Assembly: GCA_002327865.1 (NCBI GenBank)
Contig: DCUQ01000011.1
Location: 1-23,052 of the forward strand
Length of the DNA: 23,052 nucleotides
Source: Syntrophaceae bacterium UBA2210
Lineage (GTDB): Bacteria; Desulfobacterota; Syntrophia; Syntrophales; UBA2210
Direction of reading: 5' to 3'
Below, in pieces: positions 18,601 through 23,052 of this stretch (positions within the stretch are counted from its first letter, which is position 1; every line of letters begins with the position of its first letter). The notes beneath the pieces are model-generated. The model saw nothing but the letters and a program-made list of their open reading frames with translations. It made no database searches and had not been told where the DNA came from. Made by a program: the position numbers and the translations under genes.

Positions 18601-18765
18601 GAAATCGGCTATCGAGTGGTCAAGAATCTCTGGATGTCTCTGGGCTATTCCCTCGACGATTTCGATGCAGATCTCATTGGCGATGATTATCAGGGAAAAG
18701 GTCCTTACATAAAACTTCGCTTCAAGTTCGGTGAAAACACCATAAGAAAACTCTTTAAAAATTAA
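12655..18765 (+). CDS. Giant DUF11 multidomain protein with C-terminal outer-membrane barrel
   Basis: 2036 residues. Signal peptide to about 37 (cleavage AFA/AS). Then: spare DUF11-closing segment GTIITNRATVT...ATVSTTI (41-74); three DUF11 domains (about 77-196, 200-319, 324-438); the ETG module (439-555); a carboxypeptidase-regulatory-like domain (562-650; GLPVAGATVTL, ADGAFQFEYVNPGTYYF); a fourth DUF11 (684-803); an SdrD-B-like domain (820-935; GKVFVDNNDNGIQNNE, DQHGKFSIPGVTPGTHVLRV); a Pro/Ala/Thr-rich linker to about 1010; Ig-like domains (1012-1218); and an 800-residue region rich in alternating strands, with RGTDYDIDYDAGTILFKEPI and final strand YIKLRFKF, typical of outer-membrane barrels. 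The frame opens with GTG; ATGs at 12658 and 12667 are alternatives and no strong ribosome-binding site decides. Probably the outer-membrane anchor of the operon's products. Confidence 0.88.
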   Translation: MMTEMRRNNTTHFALCWCMLVLCLWYVCNTGTSAFAASPPVGTIITNRATVTCHDANGNLLPEKRATVSTTISGAPMLAITKTASSDIVAAGHNFTYTITCENNGNADATATVIADSLPAEVEFQDASPGGTYMTGPGGGTVTWNSGTILPGANVSLWVQVKAKTNLADGTIILNRAHVTSLEGSSADSTHSARVGSAPNLKVGKSATPRTVAPVGTITYTINYENSGNNAASSVSIGDTLPDGTTYVSGSSTAEGILTGRLLSWTIGSVSAGAKGSVSFQVQVPSTVSDGDIINNTAAMSSSEQGTILSNTTATPVLSSPSLLTLKTDTPDPVRVGDTIDYTIQITNGAATALTGLTINDPLPEHTTFVSADSGGILNGGNIVWLVGNLAEGASLTVKMVVQVQPFPDLNPAVVNTVTAFANEAPLQTAAAVTSVVCRTEGSIRFLDASSNPTARYSVGDTICIEVSDLDRNRDPLSAETVTASIETSGTGDVETVTLNETGIDTGIFASCLPSDSGPTVQNNGILTVATDIAVTAVYEDPLDALCGYRVESAADALIDPSGIVFDSITGLPVAGATVTLIDDATGLAATLPLYPVTGVVQPNPVVTAADGAFQFEYVNPGTYYFAVTPPSDYRWPSAVPNTELRISWPAFVINDNGSKGELFTLTAVSPPLNIDLPVDPPGGSFVVEKTANKNAASVGDLIRYTVTVSNNGASPIGSITVYDTLPHGIQYLTGSSTLNGVKTADPAPVPGRTVIWSIPSLAPGDTATITFRALVGPDSHRGTGRNTAWSVGTTVGTAVESTVAYHDLKITEGVFTSQAIIIGKVFVDNNDNGIQNNEKISTNTTPEGGKVELCHDEPGIPGVVLYLEDGTRVITDQHGKFSIPGVTPGTHVLRVDTSSLPEGVELTASSGRFMGDGTSQFITTGYGTIFKANFTARPLKKSTVPPARDKKTPGEQTVTATSLPGLSGAQAAITQSATTADKLQEPAASGMDASHSSKIAAPQSTPPLEERILTMSKELSFVSPTDGDIIAGDSTTVVIKAPVGSTPVLNVNGRIVDNAKIGKTITHNKGKVTVFEFVGIPLDPGASNELNVVAADPFGNKRGNASVTVETVGEAYRILISADRGQVPADGNSTIEVTVSIVDRKGHVVPYTAPVTVITTNGEILSDDVDSSKEEVQVACTQGIAHFTIQAPRTSGDGSVHVYADALEGSMNVFFSPYLRDLFAVGIGEITIGHGSTKGDFGYLKDDKWFDDGLYGGARGAFFLKGKVFEDYLLTASFDSEKDEADELFRQSDTDLESEDKYPIYGDESTLGYEAISRDKLYVKVEKNRSSLLYGDYHTNLSDTTLAAYKRSFNGLKYDVNTGRFKLRAFGSKTDQTQVVDALPGRGISGYYYLTHTPLISGSERVVIEVRDRIRPDRVISRETRTRGTDYDIDYDAGTILFKEPIPIRDSDYNPVYVTISYEAETGGEDYYIYGGRAAFRVLPWLEAGATGIVEEQAAGDYNLLGADLTLDLPGKTMVKAEYAETQALFDISDATVRKSGRGWFFEFESSPIDRFALSGYYKNLDDYFQNISATDAPRGTEEYGFDGRYALTDRIELKGTFFDEKDKLNHSNHKYASLGAQARIQKTKVAAELSRETSDDEYIPATSDTTRSPFDMSEETPRELTAAGVTIETELRPNLSLTVGHKRNIKDENLHTSQAGLNYQINELNRFYVREEYQKYSERTELRTLFGVESKVIKNTVAFNEYRLVDGSDGSRNQQVIGLRNKFLLAEHLTGNLSVEHMSTLSGEAKESEPDAFALAMGMEYLPQDDFKITGRFEHRNELSGAGVDSYLGELGLLLKINPSYSLLVKERYFYENSGNMGTHATSRTMVGLAWRPLCDDRFNGLAKIEYKVDDDETIDPDYKTTAFILSTEGVYQLNSRLQLSGKYAGKLSRDNDYSSYTDLVSARIIYDVTDRIDLGAEYRLLTSHKLNSTLQGGNLEIGYRVVKNLWMSLGYSLDDFDADLIGDDYQGKGPYIKLRFKFGENTIRKLFKN

Positions 18766-18819
18766 GAATGCAGAGTTACAAGTTTATACTCCATGTTTTA
18801 AGCCGACTTGTATAACGTA

Positions 18820-18858
18820 CAGATAACCCGGCATTGCCTTACGTTATCTGCATTTTTT
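18820..18858 (+). terminator. Intrinsic terminator of the DUF11 operon
   Basis: CAGATAAC (18820-18827) pairs with GTTATCTG (18843-18850), with an inner GGC/GCC pair in the loop, followed by CATTTTTT. It lies 54 nt past the stop of the 2036-residue gene. An overlapping alternative stem, ATAACGTA (18812-18819) with TACGTTAT (18840-18847), shares the same 3' arm. The rest of 18859-19145 shows no gene or structure I can support. Confidence 0.85.
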
Positions 18859-19140
18859 GACTCTTCGTATTCACAGGATCCCAGACAAATGACTGTATAT
18901 CTTTCGGAATGGGTTATAGAACGCGGCTAAAGTAAACCCAGAGGGCTGAACACCTTTGTGGTCACTCCTACAGAGGGGATACCTGAACAACAATTCTTTG
19001 TGATTGGGAATTGTAACAAAAGTTTAACACATTCCAAGGCACCACTGTCTCAACTTTCCCCTTGTCAGAAAATCTTAAGGCAATAATTGCAAAGGGCAAT
19101 AGATGTTTTTTACCAAGATCAATTTCAAGCAGTTGCAGGT

Positions 19141-19174
19141 GAAAAAACAAAGGCAGGTTAACCCTGCCTTTGTT
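19141..19174 (-). terminator. Intrinsic terminator of the leftward lipoprotein gene
   Basis: A perfect 12-bp stem, AACAAAGGCAGG (19146-19157) and CCTGCCTTTGTT (19163-19174), with a 5-nt loop. On the minus strand it is followed by T6 (19142-19147, overlapping the stem end). It lies about 60 nt past the 19233 stop codon and converges on the DUF11 operon terminator. Confidence 0.85.
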
Positions 19175-19232
19175 CCACTTGGATAATGTTCGCTTACAAT
19201 TTTCTGCTTTAGCTTTATTTTGATTTCATATG

Positions 19233-19520
19233 TTATTCATGCGGTTTTCCGGCATCAGTTTCTTTGTTTGCCTCTGCTGTTGCAGCTGTTGAATCGGACG
19301 CCGTTTCCTTCGTCTCCTCAGTTGCGGAAGCACTCTCATCTTTCGATGTTTCCTCAACAGCTTCTGATTTGGCTTCATCCGCTTGCGTCGAGCTGGATTG
19401 TATTTCCTTGGCTGGTTCAACTGCGGCTCCATTATCCGTTTCGGTACCGGAATCGGTACAGGCCGTCATAAAAAACACAAACAAACAGATCAACCCCAAT
19501 ATTACTAAAAATCTTTTCAT
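19233..19520 (-). CDS. Small lipoprotein with acidic, low-complexity tail
   Basis: 95 residues. The N-terminus MKRFLVILGLICLFVFFMTAC is a lipoprotein signal with the modified cysteine at 21 (MTAC, an acceptable lipobox). The rest is rich in Glu, Ser, Thr, Ala and Lys (for example EETSKDESASATEETKETAS) and is probably disordered. The ATG at 19520 is preferred over the one at 19526 because AGGA then has 9-nt spacing instead of 3. I recognise no family. It is the last gene of the leftward group that also holds Pal, separated from it by about 220 bp, and has its own terminator. Confidence 0.75.
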   Translation of the reverse strand: MKRFLVILGLICLFVFFMTACTDSGTETDNGAAVEPAKEIQSSSTQADEAKSEAVEETSKDESASATEETKETASDSTAATAEANKETDAGKPHE

Positions 19521-19739
19521 AATCATGTTTCCTTTCTATAAACACTTCCACCGCAATCCATATCCGTCTTGCGTGGTCACTGTTGAATGTTATCTTCTTA
19601 TTAAGAGATCAAATTTCACTTCCGGCAGACAGACCCGGAATTTCTAATATTTTCAAGGTCAGGGCGTCCATGTAATTTCTTTTCTCTGTTTATCTCCCGT
19701 TAGTTACGAAAAGAAATTCAGGTGCCTGTCATCGAGGTT

Positions 19740-20267
19740 TTATTTCGAAACCTTGAATTCATCTCTCCGGTTTTGGGTCCAGGATTCCTCGTCGTGACCC
19801 GGAGCAACAGGTTGCGATTCTCCGTAGCTCACTGTAGTGATTCTGGTTTTCGAAATCCCGAGAGAAACCAGACAGGACATAGCTGTCTCGGCTCTACGCT
19901 GCCCGAGAGCAAGATTGTACTCATCCGTTCCACGCTCATCACAATGACCCTCGATCCTTATAGAAATCTCAGGATGAGCCTGGAGCCATTCAGCCTTTTT
20001 CGCCAGTATTTCCAGGGCTTCCGGTTTCAAATTATACTTATCGAAATCAAAGAATATTCTCTCCGACTCGAACAGATCGGTTTCCGATGGAGCCGCAGTC
20101 TTCACATCAGACCCGGCTTCCGCTTTTCCCTGGGATACCGCGTCCTGCTGCCCGGCGGCTGACGGGCTCGAGTCGATTAACGTCGCCTGCTTTTCCGCGC
20201 ATGCCGATAGAATCATCAATACCGACAAAACAAGAAGAAGCGCGATTGATACATTCAGTTTTTTCAC
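19740..20267 (-). CDS. pal: Pal-like peptidoglycan-associated lipoprotein (OmpA family)
   Basis: 175 residues. Lipoprotein signal with lipobox LSAC, cysteine at 23. A spacer to about 65 is followed by the OmpA/Pal peptidoglycan-binding domain: RIFFDFDKYNLKPEA, then GHCDERGTDEYNLALGQRRA, the Pal signature with the Asp and Arg that bind diaminopimelate, and ending near NRRDEFKV. It tethers the outer membrane to peptidoglycan. The GTG at 20267 is chosen as start because AGAGG lies 7 nt upstream; the ATG at 20300 has no ribosome-binding site and would put extra residues before the signal peptide. TolB and TolA, the usual neighbours, are absent here. Confidence 0.88.
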   Translation of the reverse strand: MKKLNVSIALLLVLSVLMILSACAEKQATLIDSSPSAAGQQDAVSQGKAEAGSDVKTAAPSETDLFESERIFFDFDKYNLKPEALEILAKKAEWLQAHPEISIRIEGHCDERGTDEYNLALGQRRAETAMSCLVSLGISKTRITTVSYGESQPVAPGHDEESWTQNRRDEFKVSK

Positions 20268-20373
20268 GTTGACACCTCTTACAAAGATTCTGAATTCCAT
20301 TAGTTGGAGACATCGGAAAAGTCGGAAACCACTTTCCCGCCATCAGTTTCATGAAGCAGTTTCCGTAAGTTCT

Positions 20374-20685
20374 TTAAATCTCTTCAAAGCTGGAGACTGT
20401 CAGAGTCTTTGCATCACCTTCGGACTTGACGGCACCTTTCACATGGACCTTCTTGCCGACCAATGCTGCAAGTTTTTTCCCCATATCGTCCTGGGCGATG
20501 AAGTATGAACTTCCGTCTTCAGTAACCAGTTGTCCTGTAACATTCATGGCACCGGTGATCTCCGTTTCATCTGCTGCGCAGACACTCGTTACCGTTGTCG
20601 TTGCGAAGAACATTGATACCGTAATCAGGCAAAACACCGCTACCAACACACCTAAATACTTCTTCATACTGCCACTTCTCTTCAT
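20374..20685 (-). CDS. Small exported OB-fold-like protein
   Basis: 103 residues. Signal peptide (KKYLGVLVAVFCLITVSMFF, cleavage near VCAA). The mature part of about 66 residues reads TGQLVTEDGSSYFIAQDDMG, then LAALVGKKVHVKGAVKSEG and TLTVSSFEEI, the strand order of a small OB-like barrel. The start at 20685 follows GGAGGAGG; the frame is open further upstream but without a ribosome-binding site. The neighbouring gene at 20753 encodes a similar domain without signal peptide. No enzymatic motif is visible; function unknown. Confidence 0.8.
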   Translation of the reverse strand: MKRSGSMKKYLGVLVAVFCLITVSMFFATTTVTSVCAADETEITGAMNVTGQLVTEDGSSYFIAQDDMGKKLAALVGKKVHVKGAVKSEGDAKTLTVSSFEEI

Positions 20686-20707
20686 ACCACTACCTCCTCC
20701 TTTTAAA

Positions 20708-20732
20708 AAATTTGAGCACCATGCTCTTTTTT
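20708..20732. terminator. Bidirectional terminator-like hairpin between two small genes
   Basis: GAGCA (20714-20718) and TGCTC (20722-20726) around a 3-nt loop, flanked by A/T runs on both sides: T6 follows on the plus strand, and AAATTTTTT on the minus strand. It lies between the 20753 and 20374 genes, just before the ribosome-binding site of the latter, so it may attenuate transcription of the downstream genes. Confidence 0.5.
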
Positions 20733-20752
20733 GTTTTACCGGTTCCATCATC

Positions 20753-21136
20753 TTACAGATCACCCGGTTTTCTCGTAATTTTGTATTGTTTTATATCTAT
20801 ATAGAGCTTGTCGTCATGCCTCCGCTCTATGATTCCCCAAACCTCCACATAACAACGGCAATGGGCTGCAAGTTCCCTGTTCTTCCCTGCTGGGACAGGG
20901 ACGTATCTTTGTTCTTGCTGTGCATCGATGGCAACCTCACTAATTTTGCCGTTTTCATCCCATGACGACGGAACTATTATGCCCCTCAGGCAGGCAAGCT
21001 CTTGTTGACGTCGACATTTTGTACCCTTAATCGCCATAGTGAGCCGTGATGACTTTTTGCGTTTCGGACCTTTCGTTATTCCCCAGGAACACAGGACAGG
21101 AAACTTCTCCTTTTTATTCCGGTGGATCTCTCCCAT
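20753..21136 (-). CDS. Small cytoplasmic OB-fold-like protein, probable sigma-54 target
   Basis: About 127 residues with a basic N-terminal part (KGPKRKKSSR) and a C-terminal domain of about 80 residues: LRGIIVPSSWDENGKISEVA, then QRYVPVPAGKNRELAAH, VEVWGIIE and LYIDIKQYKI. This strand pattern matches an OB-like barrel and resembles the exported protein encoded next to it. The frame opens at a GTG at 21187, but that codon lies inside a predicted sigma-54 promoter. The first start downstream of its expected initiation site is the ATG at 21136; another ATG is at 21037. None has a clear ribosome-binding site, so the start is uncertain. Function unknown. Confidence 0.6.
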   Translation of the reverse strand: MGEIHRNKKEKFPVLCSWGITKGPKRKKSSRLTMAIKGTKCRRQQELACLRGIIVPSSWDENGKISEVAIDAQQEQRYVPVPAGKNRELAAHCRCYVEVWGIIERRHDDKLYIDIKQYKITRKPGDL

Positions 21137-21178
21137 ATCTGCAATCCAACGGATTGCGTGGTCCATGACAGAACATAT

Positions 21179-21194
21179 TGCACACACTGTGCCT
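21179..21194 (-). promoter_or_regulatory. Sigma-54 (-24/-12) promoter
   Basis: The minus strand reads AGGCACAGTGTGTGCA. Against the sigma-54 consensus TGGCAC-N5-TTGCA it matches 5 of 6 and 4 of 5 positions, with the invariant GG and GC exactly 10 nt apart. Transcription would start near 21168 and enter the 20753 gene. An NtrC-family activator gene ends about 180 bp upstream. Confidence 0.65.
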
Positions 21195-21247
21195 GAATTG
21201 TAACTAATTGAATTTACGGATATTTAAATTACAAGATCGGACAAGAC

Positions 21248-21263
21248 CGGAACGTTTGTTCCG
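21248..21263. promoter_or_regulatory. Palindromic operator-like site 1
   Basis: CGGAACGTTTGTTCCG is a 16-bp element with 6-bp arms around a 4-nt centre. It is the most symmetric of three related elements and lies about 88 bp upstream of the predicted sigma-54 start. A separate perfect palindrome, CCGAAATTTCGG, lies at 21267-21278. Confidence 0.5.
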
Positions 21264-21334
21264 CTTCCGAAATTTCGGTACGGGAGAATGTCTCGACTAT
21301 AACATTTCGTGATTATTTATAAAAAGATGATTAT

Positions 21335-21350
21335 CGGAACTTTTGGTCCG
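21335..21350. promoter_or_regulatory. Palindromic operator-like site 2
   Basis: CGGAACTTTTGGTCCG has the same 16-bp layout as site 1 with one asymmetric base per arm. It also lies inside a 7-bp stem, TATCGGA/TCCGATA (21332-21353), which could act as a weak terminator for the activator gene. Confidence 0.45.
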
Positions 21351-21361
21351 ATATATGTATC

Positions 21362-21377
21362 GGGAACGAAAGTTCCT
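21362..21377. promoter_or_regulatory. Palindromic operator-like site 3
   Basis: GGGAACGAAAGTTCCT has a 5-bp perfect core (GGAAC/GTTCC) and the same 16-bp layout as sites 1 and 2. It overlaps the stop codon of the activator gene. Confidence 0.45.
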
Positions 21378-22791
21378 ATTTGAGCGGCAGATTCTTGTTC
21401 CTCTTAAAATGTTCCTTCTGAAGATCGTATTTTTTCATAAGTTTGTGTACCTGGCGGGTCGAGACGTCGGCCTTCTCCGCCGTTTCCCGGATGTTTCCCC
21501 GGAATTCGACAAGGAGTGTCCGAAGATAATCTTTCGCTGCGCCATCCCTGGCCTCTGCCAGCGAACCGGCAGTTCGCGGAACATAATGCCCGTTATGATA
21601 TTCAAGAGATAATTCCTTGGGGATGCTCTCAACAGTGATGACTTCGGATTTTTCAATAATAAAGGCCCGTTCGATTATATTCTTCAGCTCTCGTATATTC
21701 CCAGGCCAGGGGTAGTGCTGGAAAATTTCGATTACACGGGGGTCTATACTATTAATCATCTTCGTGTTGGCCCGGTTCAACTCCTTGAGAAAACCGTCGG
21801 CCAGTAGCGGTATGTCCTCGATTCGCTCCCGCAGGGGGGGAACCTCGATTGGGAACACACTGAGGCGATAGAACAGGTCATTCCGAAAGTTGCCTTCACT
21901 GATCATCTGTTCCAGATCGGTATTAGCGGCCGCAATGACACGGATATCGACCGGAATATCCACTTCGCTGCCAACGCGTTGAAGGGTCTCTTCCTGAAGG
22001 GTCTGCAGCAGTTTGATCTGGGCCGAAGCGGTGAGCGTGCCTACCTCATCGAGGAATATGGTACCCTTGTCGGCAATTTCGAATTTTCCCAGTTTCCGGC
22101 GGTCCGCTCCGGTAAAGGCGCCCTTTTCATGACCGAATAATTCACTTTCGACCAATGTATCCTGAATGGCGCCGCAGTGGACTTGTATGAACTGCTTATC
22201 GGCCCGGTTGCTGAACTGATGTATTATCCGGGCAAGGACACTTTTGCCGGTACCCGTTTCGCCGGTCAGAAGAACTGTTGTCTTCAGGGGAGCCACTGCC
22301 ATGAGCTTATCGATCGCGCTCCGCATCGCAGGACTTCCCGTATGGATAATGTCGGCGCTCTTCTGCACGAATCTGCCTCGCAGGTAATGCAGTTCCGATT
22401 TCATGAGAAGGGTCCGGTACACGCTCTCCGTAATATGTTTCACTTCGTCCCTGTTGATGGGACTGGTGATATAATTGCTGGCCCCCCCTTTTACGGCCAT
22501 GACGGCCTTTCGGATATGCTCGGCAGAGGAGATAATGATGATCTGCGCCGTGGGAAATATTCTCCAGAAATTCATCAGCGCCGTTTTGAAAAGCGGGTCT
22601 TCACCATGCACCAGTTGCAGATCCTCCAGAAATTCGATATCGATGAAGAGGTACTCGCATCGTTTCCTCCCAAACATTTCGATGCATTGAGCCGGGCTTG
22701 TAGCCACATCGATCCGATATTCCGCCTGGAAGGATTCCCTGATGGCGTTAACAGTGTCTTTGCCGCTCGTTGCCACAAGAATGAGTTTCAT
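21376..22791 (-). CDS. Sigma-54-dependent transcriptional activator (NtrC family) with atypical receiver
   Basis: 471 residues in three domains. Residues 1-130 are receiver-like: D51 (FIDIEF) and S88/S89 stand at the phosphoacceptor and Thr/Ser positions. The N-terminal acidic pair is replaced by VATSGKD, and the conserved Lys before Pro is Ser (YITSPI), so normal phosphorylation is doubtful. Residues 145-385 are the AAA+ domain: Walker A GETGTGKS (177-184), the sigma-54 contact loop GAFTGA (224-229), Walker B GTIFLDEV (243-250), [10 protein letters not shown] (301-310) and [11 protein letters not shown] (361-371). The C-terminus (about 430-460) is a Fis-type helix-turn-helix ([20 protein letters not shown]). 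The ATG follows AAAGGACAGG. No histidine kinase is in the window. The sigma-54 promoter and palindromes just downstream suggest its target. Confidence 0.93.
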   Translation of the reverse strand: MKLILVATSGKDTVNAIRESFQAEYRIDVATSPAQCIEMFGRKRCEYLFIDIEFLEDLQLVHGEDPLFKTALMNFWRIFPTAQIIIISSAEHIRKAVMAVKGGASNYITSPINRDEVKHITESVYRTLLMKSELHYLRGRFVQKSADIIHTGSPAMRSAIDKLMAVAPLKTTVLLTGETGTGKSVLARIIHQFSNRADKQFIQVHCGAIQDTLVESELFGHEKGAFTGADRRKLGKFEIADKGTIFLDEVGTLTASAQIKLLQTLQEETLQRVGSEVDIPVDIRVIAAANTDLEQMISEGNFRNDLFYRLSVFPIEVPPLRERIEDIPLLADGFLKELNRANTKMINSIDPRVIEIFQHYPWPGNIRELKNIIERAFIIEKSEVITVESIPKELSLEYHNGHYVPRTAGSLAEARDGAAKDYLRTLLVEFRGNIRETAEKADVSTRQVHKLMKKYDLQKEHFKRNKNLPLK

Positions 22792-22949
22792 AAACCTGTC
22801 CTTTAGTCTCCTCTATTCGCCGCACACCGTTATTGAAGCGCCTTTTTAGTCCTAGACAACTATAAATACAAGAGAAATTTTGAACACGCCTGGAGGGAGA
22901 GAAAATTTGAAACAGGCACCCCAAAGAAGCAGGATTTCAGCAACGTGCC

Positions 22950-22978
22950 GGGTGGTTATAAAACTGTTACGACCACCC
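22950..22978. repeat. Inverted repeat upstream of the activator gene
   Basis: GGGTGGT (22950-22956) and ACCACCC (22972-22978) form a 7-bp dyad around 15 nt. It lies about 160 bp upstream of the activator start and has no T run, so it is more likely an operator or an RNA stem than a terminator. Confidence 0.4.
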
Positions 22979-22989
22979 CTAAACCAGGA

Positions 22990-23022
22990 AAGGGGTTACA
23001 TCTTCAAAAGCTGTAACCCCTT
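22990..23022. terminator. Hairpin downstream of the right-edge tRNA
   Basis: A perfect 11-bp stem, AAGGGGTTACA (22990-23000) and TGTAACCCCTT (23012-23022), with an 11-nt loop. It lies 9 nt past the 3' end of the leftward tRNA. The T run on that strand is short (TTT), so it is a probable but not ideal tRNA terminator. Confidence 0.55.
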
Positions 23023-23031
23023 GATTTTAAT

Positions 23032-23052
23032 TGGTGCCGGAGCTCGGAATCG
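23032..23052 (-). tRNA. tRNA 3' end, cut by window edge (possibly tRNA-Leu)
   Basis: On the minus strand the visible 21 nt are CGATTCCGAGCTCCGGCACCA: the end of a T loop (CGATT), T-stem strand CCGAG, acceptor strand CTCCGGC, discriminator A and an encoded CCA. The anticodon lies outside the window. An A discriminator and a GCCGG-type acceptor are common in tRNA-Leu, and it resembles the decayed tRNA-Leu at 6542, but the identity is not proven. Confidence 0.8.

Noticed and set aside
18968..19150. 60-residue leftward frame past the lipoprotein terminator
   Set aside because: It starts inside the terminator stem region, has no ribosome-binding site, and its composition is unlike the neighbouring genes.
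19700..19740. GGCAC-containing stretch upstream of the small lipoprotein gene as a second sigma-54 promoter
   Set aside because: The -24 half is good, but the -12 half lacks the invariant GC at the right spacing.
19735..19753. AGGTTT/AAACCT hairpin at the end of the Pal gene as a terminator
   Set aside because: It overlaps the stop codon, the stem is only 6 bp and A/T-rich, and no T run follows on the minus strand.
22177..22806. 209-residue rightward frame over the activator gene
   Set aside because: It is antisense to conserved AAA+ coding sequence, with no family features.
6542..23052. Confident genomic-island call
   Set aside because: No integrase, transposase or identical attachment repeats are visible, so it is kept only as a low-interest hypothesis.

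Overview
The window looks like the chromosome of a Gram-negative bacterium of the Desulfobacterota (old Deltaproteobacteria) type. The evidence is a 16S rRNA 5' end of that general look, a Pal lipoprotein, a predicted outer-membrane beta-barrel, DUF11 surface proteins, an NtrC-family sigma-54 activator and a -24/-12 promoter. The taxonomic call is from memory of the 16S text and is only moderately secure.

Layout. (1) 1-560: start of an rRNA operon read leftward, with a leader and two consensus sigma-70 promoters. (2) 560-880: no convincing intact gene; a small split reading frame and a weak terminator. (3) 887-5403, leftward: tRNA-Ala(CGC), then a polar amino-acid-type ABC transporter (binding protein, permease, ATPase, permease) and a GlcD-like FAD oxidase. 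The last four genes are separated by exactly 2 bp each, and a strong hairpin separates the binding protein from the rest. (4) 5486-6442: a TPR protein. (5) 6497-6667: a complete promoter-to-terminator unit whose only content is a decayed tRNA-Leu-like sequence. (6) 6948-8254, leftward: a frameshifted, apparently 5'-truncated exported three-repeat protein. (7) 8375-18765, rightward: four exported DUF11-domain proteins in one operon. The last is a 2036-residue protein ending in a predicted outer-membrane barrel. (8) 19233-22791, leftward: two lipoproteins (one Pal), two small OB-fold-like proteins, and a sigma-54-dependent activator with a degenerate receiver. (9) The right edge carries the 3' end of another tRNA.

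The most interesting system is the DUF11 operon. All six internal DUF11 domains end with a segment of the form G-x-I-x-N-x-A. The C-terminal DUF11 domains of the first three proteins all stop just before it. The mature N-termini of proteins 3 and 4 begin with exactly that segment. This suggests head-to-tail donor-strand complementation, with protein 3 as a possible shaft, proteins 1 and 2 as possible caps, and the barrel protein as the outer-membrane anchor. The sequence pattern is seen directly; the assembly model is inference.

A second unit worth attention is the activator at 21376-22791. Downstream of it lie three related 16-bp imperfect palindromes and then a near-consensus sigma-54 promoter reading into the small OB-fold gene, which is the geometry of an activator with its enhancer sites and target.
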